Positions 46,221 through 63,632 of a stretch of DNA of 64,000 nt are shown in pieces (positions within the stretch are counted from its first letter, which is position 1; each line of letters starts with the position of its first letter). The position numbers were made by a program, and so were the translations under genes. Below the pieces are notes generated by a model, which saw only the letters and a program-made list of their open reading frames with translations, was not told the DNA's origin and did no database searches. Origin of the DNA: Capitella teleta (taxonomy: Eukaryota; Annelida; Polychaeta; Capitellidae); NCBI GenBank assembly GCA_000328365.1, contig KB307921.1:79676-143675 (forward strand). Direction: 5' to 3'.

Positions 46221-47884
46221 GTGAGTTTCAACAGCAGGCAGGGGGAATTATTCGTGAGAGGATTTTGGGTTAAAGGGAGGGTGGAGAAGCGCGTGGAATG
46301 TTCGATTTACTACGATTATATGCTAGAAGGGAACATGCTGATAATAGATGCTGCATGCTTTCATGGTCTGATAACGCTGTGCTTATTTCAAGTTGACGAG
46401 GGAAGGGAGGAATGCGCTCCATAGGCAACGTGTCATAAAACATGGTGGTATTTGCATTACTATTGACGCGCTTCTTGCGTTCTGTAAAGAGAAGGAAATG
46501 ATAAATGGCGAAACCAGAGCCCCGAGGTGCTAATTCCGCAGAGATGTTGCATATGCTCTGAGCATTTACTTATTAACTATACACTGTATTAGGTATTAAT
46601 TGGACTTAAAACTATAGGCTGTTGACCACAACATTGCATTTGTATAATATGTACTTGTGTTTAGGTGTTTCATTTGGATTTTATACAGGGGATAATTTTA
46701 TTTGAGTCGCGAAATACACCAGATGCGCTGTGTGTGTTAACAATTATATGTACCACTGTTGGACCGGAGAGAGGTGTGAATGTATATCAGAGCAATTTAG
46801 AACATGTTGATATGATCATCACAAGCACTTCAAAAGCGTGTGTTGTGATTTACCTCACACAATATGCTTCTCCTGCCCCTGTTATACAGGAAGATAGCTA
46901 ATATTTATAGAGCAAGTCAGTTGGAGAGAAAAAAGTTCTTTATATTCCCGGGATACACGTTGCTTTTCATCGCCTCATTCATTGATGACTGTCAGTGCGT
47001 TATGATGCTCTCTTGGTGCGTTATGATCGACCATGGAATTATGTTGATTTGCAACCAAACTGCCTGTGCATTGTGTGCGTAATTTGTGTGATTTGCAGAT
47101 TTCCAGTATCTGTCTTTATCTGAATCGATATTTTGTCCCTATGACTACTTTTAGGGCACAATATTATCATCCGACACGCCCCAAGTTGTTTATGATTCAT
47201 GAACCCCTTGCGTTATGCTGTACAATTATTTGCCATGATGATGAAGGAAAGTGCGTTATGAATCTGCACGAATGCCTCTCGACTTTCGGCAATTGTAATA
47301 CACTGCATGTGTGCTTTACATCCTCCCTATAATATTGAAATTATGCATTTCGTGTAATGATGTTTTCGTCATGCCCGCCATCCAATTACTATCGTATTGA
47401 TAATTAGTATAACAAGTACTGGATATTCTTTTTATATTATAAGGATTTTGATAGGAAAATGTGTTTGCGCAACAAAAGCAATGGTCGGCCAGAACGCAGC
47501 AATGAACGCGGCGGTATATTTACATCAGAGCGCCGTTGCTTTTTATGGTTAGATTGGGTCGTGTGATTTTTATCAGAGTTGGGGCAATATGAGAAAGGGG
47601 ATGGAGTTGGGGTTAAACCCCAAGGGACACATCGGTCAATGTGAATAATATGAAGCCCCATTGCAACGGCGATGTCGCTGTTTTAGCTCCCCGGGCGCCG
47701 CCAGCATCGAAGGGCTCAAGATGAGCATATTCGCCAGTTTGGTCTGCGTTTGGAATATTAAGGAACGCTACGATTGGGGTAATTATTATTATATATTAGT
47801 TTGATCTCGGTCGAATCGTGTGCATGCAAATATTATAGTACGTGTAATGTACGCAGTACACATGCTTCAATACTTGTGTATGGT

Positions 47885-47918
47885 GCTACGTATATCTACA
47901 ATTGTAGATATACGTAGC
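47885..47918. repeat. Perfect 34-bp palindrome
   Basis: GCTACGTATATCTACAA followed by its exact complement with no spacer, 39 bp before a TATA-like site. Such a perfect uninterrupted palindrome can extrude as a cruciform or bind a dimeric factor. Confidence 0.9.
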
Positions 47919-47956
47919 TGAGTGAAATGGGCAAATTGTCGTGTCATTTGCGGCGT

Positions 47957-47966
47957 CTATAAATAG
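47957..47966 (+). promoter_or_regulatory. CTATAAATAG: TATA-box / MEF2-type site
   Basis: An exact match to the MEF2 consensus YTAWWWWTAR and also a good TATA box. It is followed by a GC-richer stretch (GGGTCGCGCAGAGCCTCAGTG) in which transcription could start. No ORF with a clear donor was found immediately downstream. Confidence 0.3.
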
Positions 47967-48371
47967 CCATGGGTCGCGCAGAGCCTCAGTGAGCAAAAAG
48001 TGAAATGAATTTGACAAGTCCAAATTAAATGGTAGATAAGGCGAACTTTCTCCAAGTTGTATTTTATTCTGTTACAATATATTGTCGAGTATTGGTATCA
48101 AGGAGAGTATCAACTGAAGGAGAAAGAGAAGAAATATATAATACTATACTTGTAATATGAAGTTAACACTCGATAAAATAATACATATTTACACATGGAA
48201 TTACCTGTAAATTGAATGCCTTGCTTGCTGGTTGATTACGGTAATTGACTGTTGGAAGCTTAAACTAAAACCTCATCTGACGCGTAATCACTTTCTTAAA
48301 TACAAGTGTACTTAATCAGAACGACATGGGCCCCGTGATTAGTACAATTATAACAGCATTGTATTTCATGT

Positions 48372-48463
48372 GCCTCGGTAGCGCAGTAGGCAGCGCGTCA
48401 GTCTCATAAACACAATTCGCTGGAGATATCTGAAGGTCGAGAGTTCGATCCTCTCCTGGGGCA
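48372..48463 (+). tRNA. Elongator tRNA-Met (CAT) with a 19-nt intron
   Basis: The cloverleaf is complete. The acceptor stem GCCTCGG/CTGGGGC pairs all seven positions with two G-T wobbles. The D arm is GCGC...GCGC, and the anticodon stem TCAGT/TCTGA has the U-U closing seen in animal elongator tRNA-Met. The T arm is GAGAG TTCGATC CTCTC and the discriminator is A. The anticodon CAT is at 48405-48407. An intron at 48409-48427 lies one base 3' of the anticodon, the canonical position 37/38. Internal A and B boxes are intact and a T6 terminator follows. The mature sequence is close to animal tRNA-Met-CAT and unlike the initiator form. CCA is not encoded, as usual in eukaryotes. Confidence 0.88.
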
Positions 48464-48466
48464 GAA

Positions 48467-48472
48467 TTTTTT
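48467..48472 (+). terminator. RNA polymerase III T6 terminator of tRNA-Met
   Basis: Six T residues begin four bases after the tRNA discriminator base. Confidence 0.85.
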
Positions 48473-52042
<3,570 letters not shown>

Positions 52043-52133
52043 ATGGATTTGAATGACAGCGATCTCCTAGCACTGGTATGGAAGCCAGAATTGATGCGTG
52101 AGTTGTCCGATTTAGACAAATTGCTGCGTGTCG
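52043..52133 (+). CDS. Weak candidate alternative first exon
   Basis: ATG opens 30 codons (MDLNDSDLLALVWKPELMRE, then LSDLDKLLRV). A moderate GTCTCA donor-like site gives phase 1, the phase needed by the VWA exon at 55696. Without splicing the frame runs only 48 codons. The donor is weak, so this is a low-confidence suggestion. Confidence 0.2.
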
Positions 52134-53304
52134 GTCTCAGCCGGTTTCTTTGTTGCATGCTCTGTTTCCATCACTTGATTGCTTCCTGACAAACATGAAG
52201 CAACGAGCGCCTTGCAGTTCAGGTCAATGTTAGATGGAGGAGTGTCGACAGATGTCTGCTTATTTTTCCACACTTCAATTTAATTAAGAGTGTATTCGGA
52301 TGGCTCTGATGTCTAATTAAAACAGCAAGGGGTCGAATAAATGTGCTGCTAAATGATAAATGTAACTCGTCCGATTTCCGTATAGATTATGCTTATTGGT
52401 GCGATAGAAACGCGTTCTTAAGGTTGCACCATGCATCAGGTGGTCTACATTGAATGTCATAGGATTGAAGGTCATAAGATTCATTGTGTATCGGATTGGC
52501 CAGCCGTCAATTTCGTGCATGGTATGATTATTATCGGCGCCCTTTCTTGGTGGGGCTTTTACGCTGGACTGTGATAGGTTTTCATAGCTCTTAATCTGCT
52601 CTGTGGGGAGGTTAAAGGTGGCGAACAATTACGGACTTCAGTTTACTCCATAAAAATGTTCCCTTGGTGACAATTCTAGGAATACACCGACTATGACAAT
52701 GCCTGGAGTTTATTGGTCATATACAATGTAGAACAATAAAGAAATTGGTCGGTCAGAAATGTTCTTGTCTGACCAGTCTGAGTAAGGGGTGATCGCTGCC
52801 GTATACAGATCGCTGTAATATTGTCTGCAGCAATTTATTCGATATACATTCGTATAATGAACACTGGTACACTGTTATTGAATGTGTCCATTATTTACAC
52901 AACTGTGAGCCATGTGTACTGTAGGGTACATGCTCATGCCATGACACAATTATTGTGTCTGGTACATCGCATAATTATTTGCTAGTTAGTGATCTACAGT
53001 TTACTGTGTGCTTTATCATGGTATACATTGTAATTATTGCATGTGTGGTCAATACTGGTCATGGAAGTATGATCGAAGCCAGCTGACAAATTCCCTCATT
53101 ATGCCATAATTATTCAGATGTAAAATTAAGATTCGTATACAAATTAAGTGAATGATTACAAGTAGGTTGCTCTATAGAAGTTTTACTGTACGTACGCTGG
53201 ACGTGGGGAAGCTACACAGTTAGAGGATCGCATAACTTAATGATCCCCACATTTGTGAACAGCGGTGCAATGAGTACTGGGTCCGGTCAATCGCTAGGTA
53301 AACG

Positions 53305-53335
<31 letters not shown>

Positions 53336-54206
53336 TGATAAGAATTTTGTTTGCGCGCGAAACACAACCACGCCCTGAGCCACAACGACGAGACATTAGA
53401 ATTATTTTTAAACATATAGCAGTTTTTGTTTGCAGTTGTTTTAGAATTTAGACTGGTGAATGCATTTCCTAGTGCTTGGTATTGGGTAGAGCGCAATCAA
53501 ATATGCAATGTACATAATATTACCGGGCAGCTAAGGTAGCCCATAATAACCATTACATGTACATGTATAGGTTAATTATAATAAGACATGCCACTTGCTT
53601 TCCTTTTTTTTCCTACGATAAAGATTTGAATAAACCAGAAACTTTTCGGGCAAAAATTAAGTTCCTCATATAAATTCAGTTTAATTGCCAATAGCGTTAC
53701 CCAGTTACACATCCAAACAATGAATGAATAATACCTGTATAAAAATGTCTCTCTAATTTTTAAACGTTACATTCGATTCATTCGGGATTAAAATCCCATC
53801 AATGAGTCACCATAGATGAGTCGATGCTGCTAATATCAACGTAAAGAATTATCTCAATACTGTGTATTTATCAGTCTATATAAAACTCCATATACACATC
53901 ACTCTCTATATCTTCACATCAGTCGGGTTAACCTGTACAGACCATCCATGTGTATACAGAACAATCGTATTCTATTTCGGCCACAACAGTTATGAAGATG
54001 GCGCGTGTAAACATGCGCTGAGGCCGAATACTTCTCTTGCGTATAGTGCATGTCGGCCGTCTCGTCTCCTGAGATCCACACATGCATATTTCATGTGGCC
54101 AACATTCAGCGCCATTCCGCTGTCAGACATCATGTTATGAACACCGCTTTGTGACCGACAACTCTGTGTCGCCGCGTGAGGGATAAATCTGATCCAGGAA
54201 TCGATC
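52134..54206. other. Gene-free stretch before the VWA gene proximal first exon
   Basis: AT-rich with a 25-base A run (53305-53329) and two overlapping TACATGTA sites (about 53556-53570). It becomes CpG-richer from 53990 to 54206, a likely promoter or 5' UTR of the exon at 54207. Confidence 0.4.
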
Positions 54207-57200
54207 ATGGAGCGACGAACGAACAGCATGCGCTCCATTGCCGGATCGTTGAGGGGCAGCATCCGCGACATCCGGTCGAAATCCCTTCGCCGAGCGTCAT
54301 CATTGTCCGCTGCGTTGCACAAATTGGGATTAGGCGGGAAAGAGCCGAAGGCGAAGGAAAAGATGGAGGATCAGAAGAGGCCTTCTCGAAACGGAGGTAA
54401 TACAAACATGCATTCAACCATTTTCTCTTTTAGTAAACACTCGACTCTTCTGTTTATATAAGAGAGATCTACACGCGTGCGCCCAGAACATTGCAGACAT
54501 GTATTGTGTTGTATTCCTCTTCGTTTCTGTAGCTCTCTCTCTATGCTTAGTAGCCGTGAGGTGCTCTGGTGAGAATACCTGCCAATATTCGTAATACCTG
54601 AAGACAGGCTGTTTTCATAGATTGTCTGGTGTGCTTTTGTTTTTTCTTGAGTTTCCCTGCTCTCCCTTTCTTCACCTCATCCCGTGAAACATTGTTCACG
54701 TCGTTTCACTCAATCATTGCGTATTATCATATCTTCCATCTGAGCGTTTGACGCACTGATACTGTCGTCATCCTTATCATGCATGCATATCGAGCCATCT
54801 GTTGATTGTCGATCGCTTCTTTCCTGGCCGCAATGAACTAAATCGTATGCTGCAATGAAACATTTTTTATCTACCATCATATAGTATATATTATATCGAT
54901 GATTCAGTATATCTACAGCGATATACGTGATTCATATTTATTCTACCTGTAAACAATACCCAATGCAATCTCTCTGCGTACCAGCATGTGTTGGGCTCCT
55001 TACTTCGTTTTTTTTTTCTTTCGCATTTGGCTGATTGGAAATTGTATATATGGAATGTGTATACGCGTGATAATGCGCCCGGTTGATCAGGTGTAAATGC
55101 TTCAAAAACAAGTTTTTGTTTTTTTTCTGCATGCAATAGATGTCTCCGGAGGGGGCTGCATGATCGGCTAGTTCATTTCAACATTCAACATTGAGGTAAA
55201 ATGCACATTGCGGAAAAACATTGCTGAATAGGAAATCTGCGCACGAATGCTAATATACATGTATACAGACCCAGGTGGCGAAGCACCTGAATGACCTTGA
55301 GTACATATATATGAAGGCGTTGAGGTGAATAGACAAGCCAATTAACAAGACGAGGCCATGAGGTGAAGCGCCATTGATCTGCGCATGTCTGTTGGTAAAA
55401 CAGGTTTCCATTAACCTCAGAATCCTGAAGCAACTGTGATTAGACTGAGGAGGTGAGCAGGCAGAAGTAACGCAACTTCTCAGGCAAATTTCCAAGGGTA
55501 AACGAATAAAAGCATATTGCTAGACAAATGAATTAAACAGCCGGTCAATAACCCTTTGTTTGCCAATATTTCTGTCACTGAGCCACTATTTCAAATGAAT
55601 GGTCTCACAACACGATCGTATTACTCCCAAGAGTGAGACGATAGCAATAACACCGATGATGCGATGATGCAATTATTAATGAGCGTTCGTTTCAGGAACC
55701 GAGAAGTTCCAGAACAGCCAGAACCACGTGGAAGAGCATCCTCTTGAAGTCAACTATTACTGCGCAAAGATCAGAGACCAGGTGACCTCCCTCTCCCCTT
55801 CTCCATCAAATCCCATCGCCCTTCCTCTGTACACATAGCACACAGTGGTTCGTGTCCATCGGGGCTTGGCTTCGTGAGCCCCAATGACAGTCATGTTGAC
55901 TTAGTGTACAGGGTGTGATGGGCGTGGGGGGCTCAGAGTTTCGGATAAACGCGAAACCGTTGCAGGCTTTTGGATTGTAAATAGCTTTTTACACGATGAA
56001 ACGATGAAATTGCTTTGTACTCGCACCCTACAGACACCCTGGTGTCAGTACTCAGTACTGCCCCGATCTCCTCGTTCTGACGTTATCCGACCGGAATGAA
56101 AGATAAGCCAAATGCCTGGCATATGGCATGACCGGAAAGCAGTGCACCCATCAGACTCAATCAATGGCATTCAAGGGCATTCAACTCGAGGTTGTGCGAA
56201 AGCGAAGATGAGTACATTTATGCAGACACAGCGCCCCTCGAGCATCTATGGAGAAAAAACCAATGAGGAGCACAATTGTATATGCATGCATTGCAATTGC
56301 ACTCCAAATCCCATATCTTTTGTTTCTCCTGATCTTGGTGCAACTACAATGTAAACTTCGTAGGTTCACGCCCATTATTCAGCTACAATGTACTTGTATT
56401 ATATTCCTATATGTTATATTAATACTCCATGCAGGCCAGCGTGGTGATCCAGCTCCGGCCTCAAGATGCGCCCAAGCGATTCGCTTTCAACAACTTCTCC
56501 TCTCCGACCGCCTCTTCGTCATTCGGGAATTATGTCAGCAACAGCAGCAGTTCCCCGCGTGTCGATGTCGTCATCCCACGCGTTCCTCTGCGCATCGTCT
56601 GCGTGGTCGACGTCAGTCACAGCATGGCGGAGCCTTACGGAGCGGCGAGGATGGCGAGTGGGACCTGCACCGGTGATGATGAGGAGGCAGGCGTGTCGAA
56701 ACTGGAGCAGGTGAAGCTCTTTATGCAGCTGCTCATCAGATCAATGAGTCAAGAGGAGTTCTTGGCCATTGTCACTTTTGGCACCAATTCTACGGTCGTT
56801 GTGCCCTTGAAGAAAATGACTCAGGAAGCTAAGGTTGAGTTAACGACGTGTTCGTAATTGTGTAACATGTGGTCATGATATACAGGACGAAGCGTATCGT
56901 GCCGTCAATGAGATCGAAGTTGGTGGAGTGACCAATATGTCCTCAGGTATTCTCACAGCGATTGATTTGTTCAGCACAGATTCAGTAAAAAGGTAAGTCC
57001 GTTTTCACGCATCATTCACAGTTTATTTACGAAATATATATTACATGTACCGGTATATACATTAAGAGCTTAAGTGCATCATGGGCAATGAAGAGATACG
57101 CTTAATATGTGTCATCATGATGGTCGATTTGAAAGACCGGGCAACCGGCGGTTATGAAACACTTGCAGCACAAACAGTGCATCTTTGAAATTCCCTTTCA

Positions 57201-59029
57201 GATTCGGCATCAGACGCCTGAGTGCCGTTAGTCCATACTTGAGCTCCCATTATTCTAGTGATTCTAAAAATAGGTATATTCTTAATATGCGAGTGGCCTC
57301 TTTGGTGGTTGTGGAACTCTTCGATCCTAATCTGGTTGTTGATTCACTTGTATAAACTTTCTGGATATTAGTTCACTAGTTACGGCGCAACTCGAATGTT
57401 CAAATTCATGTGTCTCAATTCAATTGGTGTTTCTGTCAACTCATCCGATATCTTGAAGATGACTGGCACAACAACGGATTAAATTGAGAAAATTAGGTGC
57501 TAACTTATGAATTATGAGCCACCCTATGCTATGACAATCTTGCCAATGATGCAATTTTTGTATTGATGATCATACTCATAATGATATGCCAAGGTCTGTT
57601 GTTATAAAGCTGTCATCTCTTTTCATTTGTGCCTTGCCATTAATGTCAGAAACGCAATCGGTGTGTGACAGATATTACATTAATTATTGATCAGCAAAAA
57701 CAATAGGAACAATCGATCTCAAATTATGGAGATTTGAAGAGATAAAAGCTATGAAAACAATTTGCAAACACTCCTGGTGTGGAAATATCAAGGCCCCTTC
57801 TCTGGCATGCGACCATCATCTGTATGCGTATATACACACAGAACGCGTATTAATTGTTGTTTTATTGCAGGCGATATTTCGATGACAACATCGTGCTCTT
57901 CACAGACGGTATGGCGAACGAAGGCCTCATTGAATCTTCCAGTATGATTGAGGCGATCAGGCGGAAGATCAACCTTTTGAAGGACGACTGCCACTACGAG
58001 AAGGATTACCACGTCAAAATCAGCGCCATGGGGACCGCAGGGTTTCTCCCAGAAATGCTCTTCGATGTTGGACAGACATTTAGCAGTGATCCGTACTACT
58101 TTCTGGAGGATGGCGCTAGTCTTGAGTTGAACTTGATGCGTCCTATTCTGTTGAGGAAAAGCAGCCTGGTGACGAATGTGAAGGTCAACATCACCACCCT
58201 GAACGGCGTCCTACTCAACAACTACAGCAGTTCGCGAGAATTCGAGGCCCATGACGATGACCTGGTCGCTGATTCCACAACCAAGCGGTACCACGTGCAT
58301 GACATCGCATGCGATATGCAGAAGCACTTCTGCTGTGTCCTTCGTCTTCCGCACAAACACAAAAAACAACTGAAAGGAAAAGAAATCATGCGCATTGAAG
58401 TGCAGTTCACCGACGCCAAGATGACGAAACACTCGGTCGAGAAAACCGTCTTCTATGATGAAATCCCAAAGAAGGAGGCCAACAACGTCGAACAGGACGT
58501 CTTGATGACGGCCAGGCAGTGCTGCCGTTTGCAGGCGCAGACGGCTATCACAGTGGCTGCCAAGTACATGAAGAAACTGAACCGAGCGGCGGCCAGGAGT
58601 CACCTGGAGGACACCATGAACGAGATGCGAGCGTATTGTGAATATGTCGCCAACTTCCTCACGGGGGAAGAAAACTACCATGACCTGATGGAGAACTACG
58701 TCGAGGTGCTCATCGCTAATCTGGAGTTTTGCTCCAAATTCTTAGTGGACTACATGGTGCGCTGGGATGACGCGTGGGGGCGCCTGATGGCGTTGGCTTC
58801 GTCGCTGGGTCGCGAAGTTCCCACAGCGACCGGGGTGTACAAGGAGGACGCCGAACTGTTTAGTGCGCCCAAAATGCAGGATAAGCTGACTGATCTCTGC
58901 GCTAGACTCAGAGATATATATGCTTCCCATGGTCTGTGCACGGACATGCTTGACCAGCACATCAAAATGGTAAAAGAACTGGAAGCGAAACTAGCTGAGC
59001 AACAGAGCTACGATGAAATTGACATGTGA
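54207..59029 (+). CDS. VWA-domain protein with helical C-terminal region
   Basis: Exons 54207-54396, 55696-55781, 56435-56833, 56886-56992 and 57871-59029 total 1941 nt, 646 residues with consistent phases. The first exon is a basic, serine/arginine-rich leader (MRSIAGSLRGSIRDIRSKS). The VWA domain (about residues 133-320) has a full MIDAS: DVSHS, the threonine in GGVTNMSSG, and LFTDG. Metal-dependent ligand binding is therefore likely. After it come a beta-rich linker and an alpha-helical tail (AARSHLEDTMNEMRAYCEYV and similar) to residue 646. There is no signal peptide or membrane segment, so it is probably intracellular. The layout recalls intracellular VWA proteins with a helical region after the VWA domain, but the precise family is not named. 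Upstream exons at 42957 and 45918 share the phase-1 donor. AATAAA lies near 59160. Confidence 0.75.
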
Positions 59030-60594
59030 GGCGCCATCTTCCATGTGTGTACGCAGAACTGTTCAACTTGGCCAGGTTGCGCCAGGTTTCACCAAGTTTT
59101 ATTCATATATCATGTGCTTTTTATCTTATTATAGGTGGTTATTAATATTCATATCAGAAAATAAATTTCATCGAGGTTATTATAGATGATGATCATCATG
59201 GGAATGGCATCTGCACGACACTCTGTGACTTAGTGTCATAATGTGCATTATAAGCATAGTAAGTGAGATTGAATTTGAGAGATGGTTTGGATATACATGT
59301 CATAACATGCATCTACACATCATTTACAATGCACAAATGCTCAGTGACCATAAAATACACGAACTGGTCAGAACTCTGAACATGGAAAAGGGAGAGATTA
59401 ACACAATGTTATACATGTAGCCGCATATTATGATATACATGTCGTGCACACAGTATGTGATCATACATTTTGTACAGTATATACATGAGAACTCGTGCAA
59501 GTAGCCCCTGTATGAAATTTATTGGCAATCGACATAGGGGAAATCATGCACAACCGGCCGAGGGAATGACACAGAGTCGAATTTAAGTATGTCAGACATT
59601 CACCTGACTGCTAACTTCATAAGGCAACGTGTTTGTTGTGCGCGGGGCTCATCGAAATGTACGAGCCCGTCGGCCACGCACTGCCACAGTCCCCCGCACA
59701 GGCACACACGCATTCATATGGCGTTGTTCTACAGTATTAGTTTCCAAATTCATTGAATAAAATCCATACGTACTTGTGTATGCCTGTTGTAACCCTTTTA
59801 CAGAATAATTGGGAACTTTACTGGAACAATTTTGATTGTGGCGTATATTTCTGTTGTGCTCTCCTTTAATCACTACCAAGTATACAATACCGTAATTTTA
59901 ACGTTATCCTGGGCACAAATTAAAAATGTCGATGTCATGCTGATCGCTAGAAAATGGACACCACAAGATGAACAACGCGATAGGACAAATTATTGTGGCA
60001 AAACACATCTTTCATTGAGAAAGGAAAAAAAAAAAAATGGGAAGAAAACATCCACAGGTTCAATTTACTGTAAATAAAGCGCTATCCACAACATTACAAT
60101 ATGACGTATTCAAATTTAACTAAATTTATTTTCATGAATTGGATTACTTGAATTTTTAAATGGGTTTTTGTCTAATTTGTGCAAGAGTAACAACGTTGCC
60201 TGAGTCGAAAGAATAATTCCCAATGAATGTTAAGATTAAATGTGTTGAGGTAAAATGGCGCAAATAAATTGAGTCGGGGTTAAAGTCTTGCAGATTTCCT
60301 TCACTTTTGTCAAAGACAGAAAGAGAAGGTTCTTTGGTAAGACCAACAGAAAAAAGGTGCGTTGTGATTTTATAATGAAGACTCAGTCCAGGCTGTGAAA
60401 TTTTGACTACATAATAACGCGTGTTGTCATAACATAACGATCATTTTAGCAGATTCAAGCTCTATATGCATGTACCGGTATAATAGTATGCAAAATGACC
60501 AAAAGTCTTGCTTTGCTTTGGGCTGACGATATGAACATGCATGCTGTTCTTGAAAACACACATGCTGTACTTGAAATTATAATTTATTATAATT

Positions 60595-60596
<2 letters not shown>
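59030..60596. other. 3' UTR and intergenic stretch
   Basis: VWA gene 3' UTR with AATAAA near 59160, then AT-rich sequence without a recognisable gene. Confidence 0.45.
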
Positions 60597-60686
<90 letters not shown>

Positions 60687-60725
60687 TTCTTCTCTCTCTT
60701 TCTCCGGTGTGAATTTATTCACACT

Positions 60726-60756
<31 letters not shown>
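60597..60756. repeat. (AAT)n and (GA)n microsatellites
   Basis: 90 bp of AAT repeat (60597-60686), and after 41 bp a 29-bp GA repeat (60728-60756). Confidence 0.95.
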
Positions 60757-60758
<2 letters not shown>

Positions 60759-60907
60759 GGTATGAAGCTAAACAAATGAAGTAACTTGATAGGGAAAAAT
60801 AAATAAATTAGATTATGAGATAAGAAGACAAAAAAAAAGTAATATGCTATTCACAGGTGAGTATATCAATCATATTTTTCACATAATTCTTTAATTGTAA
60901 ATATTAA

Positions 60908-61027
<120 letters not shown>

Positions 61028-63632
61028 TGTTGTTGTTTTAATATTATAAGTATTATTTATATTTTTAATACTAAATTTGAACATTGAAGAGGTCAATAGA
61101 CTTCTTCAACGTGCAGCTGCAGGAGTATGAAGTGAAATAAAGAAAGACATGACAATATTATTTTTACTTTGGAAAGCGTTTGTTATAATTTTTTTGAAAC
61201 GTGACATCAGCTATTGATCTACATTTACAGTGATCATTAACGGTGCAAGAATATCACAGTGAGATCTTGGTGAAAGCTTCCAAAGCCGTCGGGTAATTTT
61301 TCGCCAGGCAACATGAAATTGAGATATACATGGTAACTCAAGCGTCCATAAAACACAACCATAGAAAGAAGTACAGCTAGTATGAATTAAACAACTTTGA
61401 CAAAACAGTCGAAGGACAAAACTCGAAACGAGAAAAAAAAAAAAAAAAAAAAAAAACAACAACAAACATTTTAACTACTTATCATATTATTTTTATCACG
61501 TGTTGTGTTATCGATTTGGCTATTTCTTTCCAATACAATGATCAAGGTGAATAGATGAAGCAGTTTGTTCCACTACGACGTTATTGATTTTCACTATTTT
61601 ATACTAGAGACGTGAAATTTGGAGGTTAGATAAACGAATTATTCACAAGATCACACGGAGCATTTTTATTTCCCCGGCATTACTAGTTTATGATTGGGCG
61701 CACTTCTACCGATATCACTACCAAGCCTCATTTTGCTCGCTCAGATTTTGCTTTGTGGGCCCCTACCGATATCAATCGAGTCAAAGCATTCATTCAGGTG
61801 TCGACCGTTTGATTTGTGGGACCCTCTCATAACACTTTCTCGCAACCTCTGGTCCTTGAGTTTAATTCAGCACACTGCTTGTTTATTGACTTTGTTGGGA
61901 TGAATATTTAAGGGAATTCTGACAACAAAAATTCTGTTAATATGGAAATCGCACTAGAGAGGTGCAAAACAAAAACAAAAACAAAAACGAGCATTTTGAT
62001 AATTCGATCAGAAAGCCAGTCAGCCATTTAAATTATAATTTTGCAACACACATATATGATATTTTTTACGTATGGCATCTGTTAATGCCTTATAATTTTG
62101 CCATATTTATAAATGTATTTTTGTGAATTTGTTCGAGTGATAAAATGTTGGCTGTGCCGATGTATTTATGCATATATATATATTACGTTTTCATTAAGGA
62201 AAAATCGGAGTCATTTGTTCATCTAAAATCGATTTGAATTAGCTCGTAACTCAGATTCTGCCGCATATTGACGAAATGCCGACCCCTGCTTCACTCAAAT
62301 TGGTGCCAGAGCTGTTCACGTGACTTTCTGGAAAATTCAGTTGTAGTAATTTTTATCTGAAAAGATAACCTATATTCAAACCAAATTTCAACTTTCTATG
62401 TTCACGTGTTCTATATCAGGCCGAGAACTTTTCGAACAACCCTCGAATATCGATGGATATGGAATTTTCAATTAAACTTCATAACGTACTTCTTAGTACG
62501 ATGAGCCGGCGGGGTTCTGTTCTGCTCACGTTGCGCGCCATGAACTCAGTCGCACACCATTCCCATCGATTTCAGTGTCCACCAGTAGAATCCATAATAT
62601 TTGTTTGGTTTCCTTCTTTTAAATATTAATATATACGTGTATATACATTTTTTTTTTCTCTCAGGGCACGGCGGAATTTTGGTAAAGTTCGATTGGATTC
62701 TGTGCCCCACGATCATATGTAATAAACTCATGTGATCCTCTTTGTGAAAGTGCATGTACTCAGAAAATATAACTATTACTGTGAAATCATCAATATCATT
62801 ACCATACATGTACAGATCAATACAAAGGCCATTGTATTAACTATTAATTGTGCTGCGTTTATCTCAACATACGTAATACTTTTTTTATCCGGAAACTAAG
62901 TTCCATGGGTATGATTTGCGATTAGTGATCGAAGTCGTGTAGCCAACAGTAAATGATTATGCTGCGCAAAGGAAGTATATCTATGACGAAATCACCGAGA
63001 AAAATTGTCTACATGCGCAGTCGCAATTCATAAGCAGCACTTGCATGTCACGTTAGTGACATAATATAGGAATATGCAATTTACATACACATGTTATAAA
63101 AACACAAACAAGGCACTTAACCTCATGCCATGTCTCGTTTGATTCTCGAATGAAATGTGAAAAATGACATCGCAGCTCCGCCCAAGTTTTCTCCCGGGCT
63201 GCTGTCTCCCAACAGACGAAATTTAAACAATTAATCGACAATAAAACAGCCCCCCAAAAAACCTTCTGTGGAATGTGTACCGGGTGCCAGAAAAGGCGTA
63301 AAACCTTGGTCAGAAACCGACCCATTTAAACTCCCAGTGCAGTTAACTGCGTCAATCTCGTCCTAGTTTAAGTCCACAGAGACGTTATAATGAGCGCAAC
63401 TCACTTTAATCACCTGAGCATCACCGTTGGTATTCAGGGAAATGTGTCACAGATACTATGTTAAGTTGTTAACGCTATTTGGGTTAGAGGCTGTCTGCGA
63501 ATCGCTCCGTGTTTGACGCCCCTCCCCCCTCGCAGGCCTTAAGTCGGCCTCTGAGAATCATGTCAGCACTTGTGAGCATTTAAAACGACTCCGCGCACAC
63601 ACTGCCCTCGTCAGTTGAGCCGCACCGTTGAC
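61028..63632. other. Intergenic stretch and upstream region of the P450 gene
   Basis: AT-rich to about 63100 with an A run (61433-61456). The open frame at 61694-61903 has no domain. The last 100 bp before 63633 are GC-richer, with a TTTAAA element near 63580, about 50 bp before the ATG, suitable as a TATA-type promoter for the P450 gene. Confidence 0.4.

Larger units (their letters stand above)
46221..48371. other. Intronic or intergenic stretch with repeated 12-mer
   Basis: No gene. It holds three copies of the GTGCGTTATGA motif (46995, 47016, 47251), a perfect 34-bp palindrome (47885-47918) and a TATA-like/MEF2-like site (47957-47966). Confidence 0.4.

Noticed and set aside
56112-56676. 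Open frames overlapping the start of the VWA domain exon in other frames
   Set aside because: The VWA MIDAS motifs lie in a different frame with consensus splice sites.
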